Source: Anaerolineae bacterium
Lineage (GTDB): Bacteria > Chloroflexota > Anaerolineae > Aggregatilineales > Phototrophicaceae
Direction of reading: 5' to 3'
DNA length: 15,722 nt
NCBI GenBank assembly: GCA_028284565.1
Contig: JANQRM010000333.1
Span: 1-15,722, forward strand
In this document: positions 1 through 5,946 of the stretch, in pieces
Numbering within the stretch: the stretch's first letter is position 1
Layout: the number at the start of each line of letters is the position of its first letter
Program-made: the position numbers and the translations under genes
Notes under the pieces: generated by a model
Told to the model about the DNA's origin: nothing
Seen by the model: only the letters and a program-made list of their open reading frames with translations
Databases searched by the model: none

Positions 1-69
1 ACTCTCCACTGCCTTCCGCACGATGGATAAGCTCTTGTTCAAATTCTCTTGCAATACGCTGATATTCAT
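1..69 (-). CDS. dnaN: DNA polymerase III beta sliding clamp, N-terminal fragment (cut by window edge)
   Basis: Reading the minus strand from the ATG at 69 gives 23 open codons to the window edge, beginning MNISVLQENLNKSLSIV. This matches what I know of the beta-clamp N-terminus (M-K-x-x-V-x-x-E-x-L-x-x-x-L), especially the VLQENLxxGLSIVxRAV form in Chloroflexota. The clamp is the ring that tethers the replicative polymerase to DNA. A good Shine-Dalgarno, GAGGA, lies 7 nt before the ATG (plus 77-81), which supports the start. The SDR gene upstream runs in the same direction and ends 119 nt before this start. A perfect TATAAT lies in that gap, so dnaN probably has its own promoter. Only 23 residues are visible, so the call rests on an N-terminal signature alone. 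Confidence 0.8.
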   Translation of the reverse strand, partial: MNISVLQENLNKSLSIVRKAVES

Positions 70-108
70 CTTGGAGTCCTCTTTCCCCCACGCAAGGGAT
101 AGACAAAA

Positions 109-129
109 TTTATCCCAAGTTTATCCCAA
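109..129. repeat. Two tandem 10-bp direct repeats in the dnaN leader (possible operator or degenerate DnaA boxes)
   Basis: TTTATCCCAA occurs at 109-118 and again at 120-129, an 11-bp period, which puts both copies on the same helix face. They lie between the candidate -10 box and the dnaN ribosome-binding site. TTATCCCAA differs from the classical DnaA box TTATCCACA at two positions, so DnaA binding is possible but unproven. A binding site for another regulator is equally possible. Confidence 0.4.
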
Positions 130-134
130 ATGCG

Positions 135-140
135 ATTATA
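135..140 (-). promoter_or_regulatory. Perfect -10 box, candidate dnaN promoter
   Basis: The minus strand reads TATAAT here (plus ATTATA), about 65 nt before the dnaN ATG. No good -35 is visible at 16-18 nt upstream, so activity would depend on other contacts. The predicted transcript start falls near 128, immediately before or inside the tandem TTGGGATAAA repeat. Confidence 0.45.
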
Positions 141-188
141 CACGGTGTCTTAACTTTTGGATAGATAATGGGTGCAATTTGGCTGAAA

Positions 189-944
189 TTAAAGCATTGC
201 CTCGCCACCATCGACATTGATGGCTTGCCCCGTAATGAAGCTGGCGGCATCGGAGCATAAGAAGAGCGCAACACTGGCGATTTCGTCGGGAGTCCCCTGA
301 CGTTGAAGGGCATTGGCTATTGGAGTAATTTGGGGAGCATCATCATCTTCAACATTGCCGATGCAGATAGCATTGACGCGAATCTGATGGGGCGCAAGTT
401 CATGAGCTAGCTGTTTGGTCAAGCCGACGACTCCCGTTTTGCTGGCGATGTAGCCCGCGCCTTCTGTAATGGCATGAGGATGTCCGGCTGTCGATGTGCA
501 ATTGACAATACAACCTCCGCCTTCATCCGCCATCACACGCCCGACCAGCTGGGACATGAAGAAGGTTCCGGTTAAGTTGATTTCGAGTTGTCGTCGCCAA
601 TCCCATTCGTCAATGTTGAGGAGGGGTTCGGCTTTATAGACTCCAGCGGTGTTGATGAGGATATTGATTTCGCCAAAAATATCGCGCGCCCGTTCAATCA
701 GGGAGGCGGCTTGAAAGCGGTTGGAAACGTCCCCCTGAATATCAATGGCTTGTATGCCACTGTTACTAATCAGGTCAGCGACGGATTCGGCACGCTCGGC
801 ATTGAGGTCATTGACAACCACATTTGCCCCAGAATCAGCAAGGGCAAGCGCGATAGCCTTTCCCACGCCTGCCCCAGCTCCAGTTACGATTGCAGTTTGT
901 TGTGTTAGACGAACGCGAAAGTTTGCCACGCCGACTTCAGCCAT
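189..944 (-). CDS. Short-chain dehydrogenase/reductase (SDR), classical type
   Basis: This 251-residue protein has the full classical SDR pattern. There is a TGAGAGVG nucleotide-binding loop at residues 21-28, NTAG at 98-101 (usual form NNAG), and the catalytic set Asn123, Ser151, Tyr165 and Lys169 (YIASK). It ends with the typical FITGQxINVDGG. Asp46 at the end of the second strand favours NAD(H) over NADP(H). The substrate is unknown; FabG-like or sugar/alcohol dehydrogenase roles are both possible. The usual Pro-Gly after NAI is replaced (NAICIGNV), and the substrate loop is short and acidic. The ATG at 944 makes a 40-bp overlap with the upstream hydrolase. No strong Shine-Dalgarno precedes it, and an in-frame GTG five codons further in is an alternative start. 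Translation is probably coupled to the hydrolase. Confidence 0.9.
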   Translation of the reverse strand: MAEVGVANFRVRLTQQTAIVTGAGAGVGKAIALALADSGANVVVNDLNAERAESVADLISNSGIQAIDIQGDVSNRFQAASLIERARDIFGEINILINTAGVYKAEPLLNIDEWDWRRQLEINLTGTFFMSQLVGRVMADEGGGCIVNCTSTAGHPHAITEGAGYIASKTGVVGLTKQLAHELAPHQIRVNAICIGNVEDDDAPQITPIANALQRQGTPDEIASVALFLCSDAASFITGQAINVDGGEAML

Positions 945-1606
945 TGGACGATACTAATTTCTGCACCGACATGGAAGCCATTTTTGTCTGCCATCTTCAA
1001 GCGACGGTCTGCACCATCGGCAAGATAGGCTGAAGCATTAAAATCAAATTTGGCTGAATGGGCTTCGCTGGCGGAAACGCCATAAGATTGCCAGTCGTTC
1101 CAGTCGTGTTCACCCTGCACGATATGCACGGGGGATTTGACTTTGAGAATGCCTTTCTCATCGAGCATGTTGCCACAGAGGACTGCGCCCATCGGCATCT
1201 GGATTTTCTTGAATTCGCGGAAACTATCGGCGAGGAGGAGTGTACCTTCATTTTGCGCGAGGATAATGACTTGTTCACGATTGACATTCGGTTGGGATAA
1301 AGCGGTGCGATAGGCATGTACTGCATCATCGGTGGGGTGACCAAATCCGCCACAACCACTTTTACCAGTGCCACGTTTGTCCCAACGGAACACCGCATAG
1401 CCTGCGCTCAAACCCATATCGGCATAATGTTGATAATCAGAGCGTCCGGTACAGCAAGCATGTTGAAGAACAAAAATCAGAGGGAAACCATCAGGGGGTG
1501 GAGACGACGCAGGATAATCTATTTGCCCCGCTAAACGAACTTTGTCTCCGTAAAAGACAACCTCTTCCGACATCCCAACACCGTCAAGCTGAGCTTCAAC
1601 GTGCAT
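905..1606 (-). CDS. Alpha/beta-hydrolase-fold protein with Asn at the nucleophile position
   Basis: This is an alpha/beta hydrolase of the dienelactone-hydrolase/S9-like peptidase type. It has a strand-plus-turn (FPLIFVLQHACC), the DKRGTGKSG segment, a nucleophile elbow, GEHDW with the acidic residue (Asp168) and GFHVG with a candidate His212. The elbow reads LAQNEG where relatives have LGHSEG, so the catalytic Ser is Asn119 (codon AAT). The oxyanion HG motif is HACC. The protein is therefore either a non-hydrolytic homologue or uses different chemistry; it should not be assumed active. I chose the ATG at 1606 (233 aa) because GGAGG lies 11 nt upstream. A longer start at 1657 (250 aa) has no ribosome-binding site. 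It overlaps the SDR by 40 bp and is probably cotranscribed with it. Confidence 0.8.
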   Translation of the reverse strand: MHVEAQLDGVGMSEEVVFYGDKVRLAGQIDYPASSPPPDGFPLIFVLQHACCTGRSDYQHYADMGLSAGYAVFRWDKRGTGKSGCGGFGHPTDDAVHAYRTALSQPNVNREQVIILAQNEGTLLLADSFREFKKIQMPMGAVLCGNMLDEKGILKVKSPVHIVQGEHDWNDWQSYGVSASEAHSAKFDFNASAYLADGADRRLKMADKNGFHVGAEISIVQWLKSAWQTFAFV

Positions 1607-1750
1607 AGGCAACCTTACCTCCAAAACTGATATGATTGAACGTCTGCTATCTGTCATAGAATCAAAATGACATACACTAATCTATGGTGAGATGTCATCA
1701 AAAAGCTCTATTTACAGATTTTGTAAGAGGCATTATTTATCTAACGATAG

Positions 1751-1779
1751 ATTATGACACAAAAAACGAAATTTGTGAA
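1751..1779 (-). promoter_or_regulatory. Promoter for the hydrolase-SDR pair
   Basis: On the minus strand, TTCACA (1779-1774; 5 of 6 to TTGACA) is followed after exactly 17 nt by CATAAT (1756-1751; 5 of 6 to TATAAT). This predicts a leader of about 140 nt before the ATG at 1606. Confidence 0.55.
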
Positions 1780-1806
1780 GCATTTCAGTGCAAATTGCCC
1801 TCAAAC

Positions 1807-1835
1807 TTGACAAATTAGAACGCACGGTCTAGGTT
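1807..1835 (+). promoter_or_regulatory. Candidate nurA promoter
   Basis: A perfect TTGACA at 1807-1812 is followed after 17 nt by a weak -10, TAGGTT (1830-1835). The predicted leader of roughly 95 nt would contain the hairpin at 1864-1891. Confidence 0.45.
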
Positions 1836-1863
1836 TAGGGACATATTGAAATTCCATTCATCC

Positions 1864-1891
1864 GTAGGGGTGTACAGTTGTACGCCCTTAC
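1864..1891. repeat. Hairpin repeat, GTAGGGG...-type small palindromic element
   Basis: GTAGGGGTGTAC, a 4-nt AGTT loop and GTACGCCCTTAC form a continuous 12-bp stem with two G-U pairs. The flanks TCCGT (1861-1865) and ACGGA (1896-1900) could extend it. The sequence resembles the short GTAGGGGCG...CGCCCCTAC palindromes scattered through many cyanobacterial and Chloroflexota genomes. No T-tract follows, so it is not an intrinsic terminator. It would sit in the nurA leader RNA. Confidence 0.6.
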
Positions 1892-1934
1892 ATTGACGGA
1901 GTAGTTTTACGATTGTGAGGTATTCAGGTACATC

Positions 1935-3188
1935 ATGCTGGAATTTAACAAAGTCCTGACCCAAGTGCAGAAGATGGGCGCGATGATGGAGAATCTGGAT
2001 TTCGATTTGGATGACCGTCTGGAAGTCGCCAAACGACCCTTCGATGCCAGTGGGGATTTAAGTGCGGTACGGGAACGAATCACTTGGGTGCGTCAGCCGG
2101 AAGTCAGTGGCTATCGTGGAGCCGCCCCATTAGACCTTGCGAATGCCGAAGCGATCAATGCGATTTATCCTGCGCCAGAAGCACCCAACAAAGCCACGAT
2201 TATCGCTGTAGATGGATCACAGATTTATCCAAATGAACAATCGCCCGTGCATTATTACCTCATCAACATCGGCACGATGGTTTATTACCATGGCATTGAA
2301 CGTGTTCCCCAACCGCGCACAGACCCCGACCTGCGCTATCATGAGGCGCATGTGCATGACCGCTACGGACAAATCATCCGCAACAGCACAGTGGACGACC
2401 GTCGCACCGTCGAAGAGTTGAAAGCTCTGGCTCAAGAAGCATGGACTCAAAATCGGTTGGGAGAAGCGACTCCGATTGTCGGATTCTATGACAATCGTTT
2501 GATGTATCTGCCGCGTAATGATGCCCATGATGGAGAAGACTTGCTGAAAAATTATCTGGCGGCGATGGTGCAGTTGCACGATGCGAATGCCATCCTTGCT
2601 GGCTACATCGACAATCCCTTTCGGAGCAAACGCTTTATTCAATTGTTGTATCTGATGACACTCAATAGTGCAGAAGAAGTGATTACTCATCAACCCTTGC
2701 TGACTCGTGCGGGAGATTTAGAAGGCTTACGCGACCAACAGTTTTTTGAATATGTTCTGCAACCGGGTGAACGATCTGCGATTATGGTACAGAACTCCCC
2801 ACAGAATTACACTTTTAAGGCGCGGGGTGAAAATTATGAAATCGCCTTCTTCTATCTCAAGGTGCATAACAATTATCAGTCGCGGGTGATACGGGTAGAT
2901 ATTCCGGTGTGGGTGGCGCGTGACCCCGACAAAGTCAATCACTTGCATGGTCTGATTTTGTCGCAATGTCAGATGCAAGGGCGAAATCCTTATCCGTATG
3001 TGTTAACCCGTGCGGATGAGATGGCGTATATCGGCGCGAAAGACCGTTCCAAATTGGAACAACTCATCAATACAGAAGTTCGGAAGTTCAAACAGGAGAC
3101 GATGACCTACCAGACCTTGACTGCCAAAGATCGCGGGAAAGAATTAGCACGGGGCGAGAAGCGATTCCATGAGATTGATCGGTTTTAA
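1935..3188 (+). CDS. nurA: NurA-domain nuclease
   Basis: This 417-residue protein carries a NurA domain. The first metal-binding motif is IIAVDGSQIYP, with Asp93. A second set lies at VGFYDNRL (Asp186) and AGYIDNP (Asp224-226 region), and the C-terminal YPYVLTRADEMAYI block resembles the last NurA motif. In archaea NurA is a 5'-3' exonuclease and ssDNA endonuclease that works with the HerA translocase to resect double-strand breaks. Bacterial NurA proteins are known, often with HerA nearby, but no HerA is in this window. About 80 residues precede the domain and are predicted to be helical. The ATG at 1935 has only weak ribosome-binding sequence (AGGT) upstream, and the leader includes the hairpin at 1864-1891. 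The family call is good; the exact activity is inferred. Confidence 0.8.
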   Translation: MLEFNKVLTQVQKMGAMMENLDFDLDDRLEVAKRPFDASGDLSAVRERITWVRQPEVSGYRGAAPLDLANAEAINAIYPAPEAPNKATIIAVDGSQIYPNEQSPVHYYLINIGTMVYYHGIERVPQPRTDPDLRYHEAHVHDRYGQIIRNSTVDDRRTVEELKALAQEAWTQNRLGEATPIVGFYDNRLMYLPRNDAHDGEDLLKNYLAAMVQLHDANAILAGYIDNPFRSKRFIQLLYLMTLNSAEEVITHQPLLTRAGDLEGLRDQQFFEYVLQPGERSAIMVQNSPQNYTFKARGENYEIAFFYLKVHNNYQSRVIRVDIPVWVARDPDKVNHLHGLILSQCQMQGRNPYPYVLTRADEMAYIGAKDRSKLEQLINTEVRKFKQETMTYQTLTAKDRGKELARGEKRFHEIDRF

Positions 3189-3255
3189 CTGCTCTACGTA
3201 GCACGAGGTAAATTATCTTCCTTCGTTGAGATTTCATCCGTTACACACGTTTCCA

Positions 3256-3264
3256 TGCTATAGT
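3256..3264 (+). promoter_or_regulatory. Extended -10 promoter for the TPR gene
   Basis: TGCTATAGT fits the extended -10 form TGnTATAAT with one mismatch. No clear -35 is present. The transcript would start near 3271, only about 8 nt before the first possible ATG, so translation would be near-leaderless from 3279 or use the ATG at 3300. Confidence 0.45.
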
Positions 3265-3278
3265 AGTAATGTACCGTT

Positions 3279-4268
3279 ATGCGAAACCGGGTTCTCATCA
3301 TGTTTCTTCGTGTCTCTCTCCTACTCATCTCTCTTCTCCTAAGTAGCCTGACTCTGTTTGCTCAAGAATCCGTTCCCGATGGACTCACTGAATCGGATTA
3401 TATCCGTCTTGCAGAGTCCTATTATGATGAGGGCAATTTTGAGCTGGCTATTGAAAGTTATACACGCGCCATCAAGCTCAACCCGGCGAATGATTGGTAT
3501 TATGTCTTGCGGGGGGATGTATATATCACGCTTGAGGATTATGACCAAGCGATTGATGATTTATCGCAGGCGATTGACCTCAATCCTGACAGTGGGGATG
3601 CGTATAACCTACGGGGTTTAGCCTATCGCTTGACTGGCAATGGCTTGTTTGCCTTGGCGGACTTGGGCTTGGCACTTGACCTCTTGCCTCGTCACATTCA
3701 AGCCACAGCGTATAACAATCGGGGGGATGTGTATTTTGATCTGGGAGATTATGACCGCGCGATCGCCGATTACACCCTTGCCATTGACCTCAAGCCCAAT
3801 TCGGTTCTGGGTTACTATAATCGTGGCTTTTCATATGTAGAACTGGAAGACTACGACCTTGCACTGGCTGACTTCAATCGTGCCATTGAGCTGGATACAG
3901 AAGCGACCTATCTCTGGGTATCGCGGGCATTGGTCTATCAACGGATGGAACAAAGTTGGCTGGCAATTGCCGATTATACGCAAGCATTGAATCTTGACTC
4001 AACGTTTGTACCAGCAATCAATGGGCGCGGGACGGTCTATCTGTTCGATAATGATATAGATCGCGCGATTCGGGATTTCGAGTTGGCAATAAAGGTAGAC
4101 CCCTCCTTTGCTGATGCCTATTGGGGCTTAGGGGCCGCGTATGAGGGGCTTGGCGATGAAACGTTGGCACTCCAATATTACTATCGTTATGTGGAACTGG
4201 CGGGCGATTCCGCTGACCCCTTTATCCAAGAACGCATTCAAGAATTAGAAGGCGGGTCGAGCATTTAG
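3279..4268 (+). CDS. Exported TPR-repeat protein
   Basis: This 329-residue protein has an N-terminal signal peptide: basic start, then a long Leu/Ser core (VSLLLISLLLSSLTLFA) with likely cleavage near A-QES, about residue 29. The rest is eight tetratricopeptide repeats of 34-36 residues from about residue 43 to 320. The repeats carry the usual W/Y-x-x-R-G-x-x-Y, D-Y-D-x-A-I-x-D and A-I-x-L-x-P positions. TPR arrays form a right-handed superhelix used for protein binding, so this is probably a scaffold or assembly factor outside the membrane. The partner is unknown. Two starts are possible, 3279 and 3300; neither has a clear Shine-Dalgarno and both keep the signal peptide. Repeat 3 is the most divergent (RLTGNGLFALADLGLAL). 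Confidence 0.88.
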   Translation: MRNRVLIMFLRVSLLLISLLLSSLTLFAQESVPDGLTESDYIRLAESYYDEGNFELAIESYTRAIKLNPANDWYYVLRGDVYITLEDYDQAIDDLSQAIDLNPDSGDAYNLRGLAYRLTGNGLFALADLGLALDLLPRHIQATAYNNRGDVYFDLGDYDRAIADYTLAIDLKPNSVLGYYNRGFSYVELEDYDLALADFNRAIELDTEATYLWVSRALVYQRMEQSWLAIADYTQALNLDSTFVPAINGRGTVYLFDNDIDRAIRDFELAIKVDPSFADAYWGLGAAYEGLGDETLALQYYYRYVELAGDSADPFIQERIQELEGGSSI

Positions 4269-4324
4269 TCTAGTCTGTGTATCAGAATCATCATAGAAAT
4301 TTCCACATCCCCTCTGCCTTCGGT

Positions 4325-4330
4325 TACAAT
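4325..4330 (+). promoter_or_regulatory. -10 box for the DUF4342 gene
   Basis: TACAAT (5 of 6) lies about 37 nt before the ATG at 4367. The -35 (TCCACA at 4302-4307, 17-nt spacing) is poor. The block GTTACAAT...GTTATC recurs before the first tandem hydrolase (5906-5922). Confidence 0.4.
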
Positions 4331-4366
4331 AGCTGTTATCGAAGCACAAAAGAGGGGAGTTTTGAT

Positions 4367-4687
4367 ATGTCAAATCAACCGGAAAAGCGGGATTGGCGCG
4401 AAGAGGTCGAAGTGGCGGGCGGTGAAGTAGTCGAAAAAGTCAAAGACCTGATACAGCAAGGGAATGTTCGTCGCCTGATTATCCGTAAATCTGATGACAC
4501 AGTCTTGCTGGAAGTTCCATTAACGGCGGGTGTGGTTGCAGGAGGTGTGTTGACCTTCTGGAATCCAGTGTTGGCGGCAATAGGTGCGATGGCGGCGTTG
4601 GTGGCGCAACTGAAAATCGAGATTATCCGCTATGAGGATGCGGATGAAATAGAGAAGCCCAAAAACGAGGAACTCACAGACGAATAA
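4367..4687 (+). CDS. DUF4342 family protein
   Basis: This small protein of 106 residues matches the DUF4342 pattern. An N-terminal helical segment (WREEVEVAGGEVVEKVKDLIQQGNVRR, about residues 10-36) is followed by a short strand pair (LIIRKSDDTVLLEVPL) and one hydrophobic segment (TAGVVAGGVLTFWNPVLAAIGAMAALVA, about 54-81). An acidic tail ends the protein. The N-terminal part resembles UBA-like helices seen in this family. The function is not known to me; a membrane-associated adaptor is a guess. The frame is open further upstream to 4277, but I chose the ATG at 4367 because AGGGGAG lies 7 nt before it and the family begins close to here. Confidence 0.85.
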   Translation: MSNQPEKRDWREEVEVAGGEVVEKVKDLIQQGNVRRLIIRKSDDTVLLEVPLTAGVVAGGVLTFWNPVLAAIGAMAALVAQLKIEIIRYEDADEIEKPKNEELTDE

Positions 4688-4822
4688 CTTCTTTGTCCTA
4701 TCTTAAGGCATACAATCCAATATTTCGGGCATAATAATAATGACGCTTTATTTTCGGATTCAATTGTTAGAGCGTGTTGTGTTATTCATCCGGTGTATTG
4801 TCCAAGTTTATAGGTAAATTTG

Positions 4823-5191
4823 ATGGCTTCTTCTGGGCAAATCCTTATCGTAGATGATGATAAGCAATTGGTTGAATTGTTAACGACCTACCTTAGCATG
4901 AACAACTTTGATGTGTTGTGTGCCTATGAAGGGCGCAAAGGAATCGAACTGGCTAAGGAACATACCCCAGATGTCATTATTTGTGATTATGATATGCCGG
5001 GCTTGAACGGCTTGACGGTGCTAGGCATCTTGCGTCAGGTGATGGCACTGAAGCAGACCCCAATTGTCCTGATGACGGGGTATGAAGTTCCCCCCTATAA
5101 AGACCTCTTCAAACCCCTCAAATATGTCCCGAAGCCGATACGTGGAAGTCAGCTAGTTGCTATTGTGCAGGACTTGCTAGAAATCTCCTAA
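4823..5191 (+). CDS. Stand-alone response-regulator receiver domain
   Basis: The 122-residue protein is a single receiver (REC) domain with no output domain. The acidic pocket is Asp11-Asp13 (ILIVDDDK), the phospho-acceptor is Asp55 (CDYDMPG), the switch Thr is Thr85 (LMTG) and the conserved Lys is Lys104 (PKPI). All key residues are present, so it should be phosphorylatable. Such CheY/Spo0F-like proteins act by protein contact or as phosphorelay intermediates. No kinase adjoins it, but two orphan histidine kinases lie at 8877-10757 and 12116-13924. The ATG at 4823 is preferred, with AGG 8 nt upstream; a TTG one codon earlier is possible. Its TAA overlaps the stop of the convergent methyltransferase. 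Confidence 0.9.
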   Translation: MASSGQILIVDDDKQLVELLTTYLSMNNFDVLCAYEGRKGIELAKEHTPDVIICDYDMPGLNGLTVLGILRQVMALKQTPIVLMTGYEVPPYKDLFKPLKYVPKPIRGSQLVAIVQDLLEIS

Positions 5192-5799
5192 CGCCCCAAT
5201 TTCGGGAAGAGTCTCCCGGTTCGATTCATGTAGTCCACATACTCATCACCAAAGCGTTCAATCAACCCTGCCTCTTCTTTGGGTAGACGAATCGTCACCA
5301 AGAGGATAGCGAGAACTGCCCCGATTAGGAAGAAGCTGATGGATGAAATCAAGCCAAAAGCAATAAACAGGCTAAAACCAATGGAGTAGAGGGGATGACG
5401 AACATAGCGATAGGGTCCGCTGGTGACGAGTTCATGGTTGTTGCGCGTGACGACGGTGGTAGTAACATTGTTACCAATCGCGCGAGTTGCCCAATACGCA
5501 ATGGGCATGAGGGTAAAGCCTAGCCCAACGCCGACCCAACGCAAGATTTCGGGTAGAGGCAGTTTCGCCCATTCTAGCCAAGCGGGATTCAGGATATAGA
5601 TAATCGCCGATCCCCATATGAGTAATCCCCCTATTCGCAAAGCTAGAAACAATGGACTGCCTTCTTCTTTGCGGTCATCAATGGTATCGCCTGCTTGGAG
5701 TCCAGCTTGGCGAGCTTGATAGCGATGTGTGCCAACGATGAGAAAAGCGATGCCGAATATCACACCGAATAGTAGTTGAAAGGTTGTTTCAGGAGTCAT
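5188..5799 (-). CDS. Membrane methyltransferase of the isoprenylcysteine carboxyl methyltransferase (ICMT/PEMT-like) family
   Basis: This 203-residue integral membrane protein has about five hydrophobic segments (around residues 6-24, 50-70, 86-106, 136-155 and 155-172). It has the family's C-terminal SAM-binding signature, GPYRYVRHPLYSI (128-140), then Glu175-Glu176 and FGDEYVDYMNRTGRLFP. ICMT proper methylates prenylated cysteines in eukaryotes; the bacterial members' substrates are mostly unknown and may be lipids or small molecules. AAGGA lies 5 nt before the ATG, which supports the start. Its stop (TAG, 5190-5188) shares bases with the TAA of the convergent receiver gene. The promoter is strong and contains an 18-bp palindrome, so expression is likely controlled by a dimeric repressor not encoded in this window. 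Confidence 0.85.
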   Translation of the reverse strand: MTPETTFQLLFGVIFGIAFLIVGTHRYQARQAGLQAGDTIDDRKEEGSPLFLALRIGGLLIWGSAIIYILNPAWLEWAKLPLPEILRWVGVGLGFTLMPIAYWATRAIGNNVTTTVVTRNNHELVTSGPYRYVRHPLYSIGFSLFIAFGLISSISFFLIGAVLAILLVTIRLPKEEAGLIERFGDEYVDYMNRTGRLFPKLGR

Positions 5800-5834
5800 G
5801 AGATTCCTTATATATTTTACTGGATATAAAATTT

Positions 5835-5863
5835 ATTTTAGATTAATCTAAAAATATTGTCAA
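5835..5863 (-). promoter_or_regulatory. Strong sigma-70-type promoter for the methyltransferase gene
   Basis: On the minus strand a perfect TTGACA (5863-5858) and TAAAAT (5840-5835; 5 of 6) are separated by exactly 17 nt. The transcript would start near 5828, giving a leader of about 29 nt with AAGGA before the ATG at 5799. Confidence 0.75.
5836..5853. promoter_or_regulatory. Perfect 18-bp palindromic operator inside the promoter
   Basis: TTTTAGATTAATCTAAAA is identical to its own reverse complement. It overlaps the -10 and fills most of the spacer of the methyltransferase promoter, the standard position for steric repression. AT-rich palindromes of this size are typical for winged-helix dimers of the ArsR or MarR type. 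The cognate regulator is not in the window, so that assignment is inference. Confidence 0.65.
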
Positions 5864-5906
5864 GCTGTTGATGTGAGCAATATTCGCCAATGATGTCGGA
5901 GCTTGT

Positions 5907-5912
5907 TACAAT
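5907..5912 (+). promoter_or_regulatory. -10 box for the tandem hydrolase operon
   Basis: TACAAT (5 of 6) lies about 35 nt before the ATG at 5947. The -35 is weak (TTCGCC at 18 nt). The flanking GTTACAATCTAGTTATC closely resembles the block at 4324-4340 before the DUF4342 gene. Confidence 0.4.
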
Positions 5913-5946
5913 CTAGTTATCAACAGACCCCAATTCTGGTCTCATC

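Larger units (their letters stand above)
1607..1934. other. Divergent intergenic control region
   Basis: This 328-bp gap separates the hydrolase (minus) from nurA (plus). It holds two opposing promoter candidates (1751-1779 minus, 1807-1835 plus) and a small inverted repeat, ATCTA-acga-TAGAT, just downstream of the minus -10. Near nurA there is a strong hairpin (1864-1891). I see no open frame of substance in it. Confidence 0.6.

Noticed and set aside
23..220. A 65-codon plus-strand open frame at the left edge
   Set aside because: It runs antisense to the dnaN start and its leader, and its translation has no domain-like pattern. The minus strand gives a recognisable protein with a good ribosome-binding site.
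2217..2693. A 158-codon minus-strand open frame inside nurA
   Set aside because: It is a shadow frame antisense to conserved NurA motifs, and its product (rich in His, Ile and Gln) resembles no family.
3194..3201. CTACGTAG palindrome after nurA as a terminator
   Set aside because: The stem is too short, and no T-tract follows.
3764..3775. GCGATCGC motif (cyanobacterial HIP1) here and near 15305
   Set aside because: I noticed only two copies, both inside coding sequence. This is not the dense HIP1 spacing of cyanobacterial genomes, so it does not support a cyanobacterial origin.
4277..4366. Upstream extension of the DUF4342 frame
   Set aside because: The extra 30 residues cover the -10 box and the Shine-Dalgarno of the better ATG at 4367, and they do not look like coding sequence.
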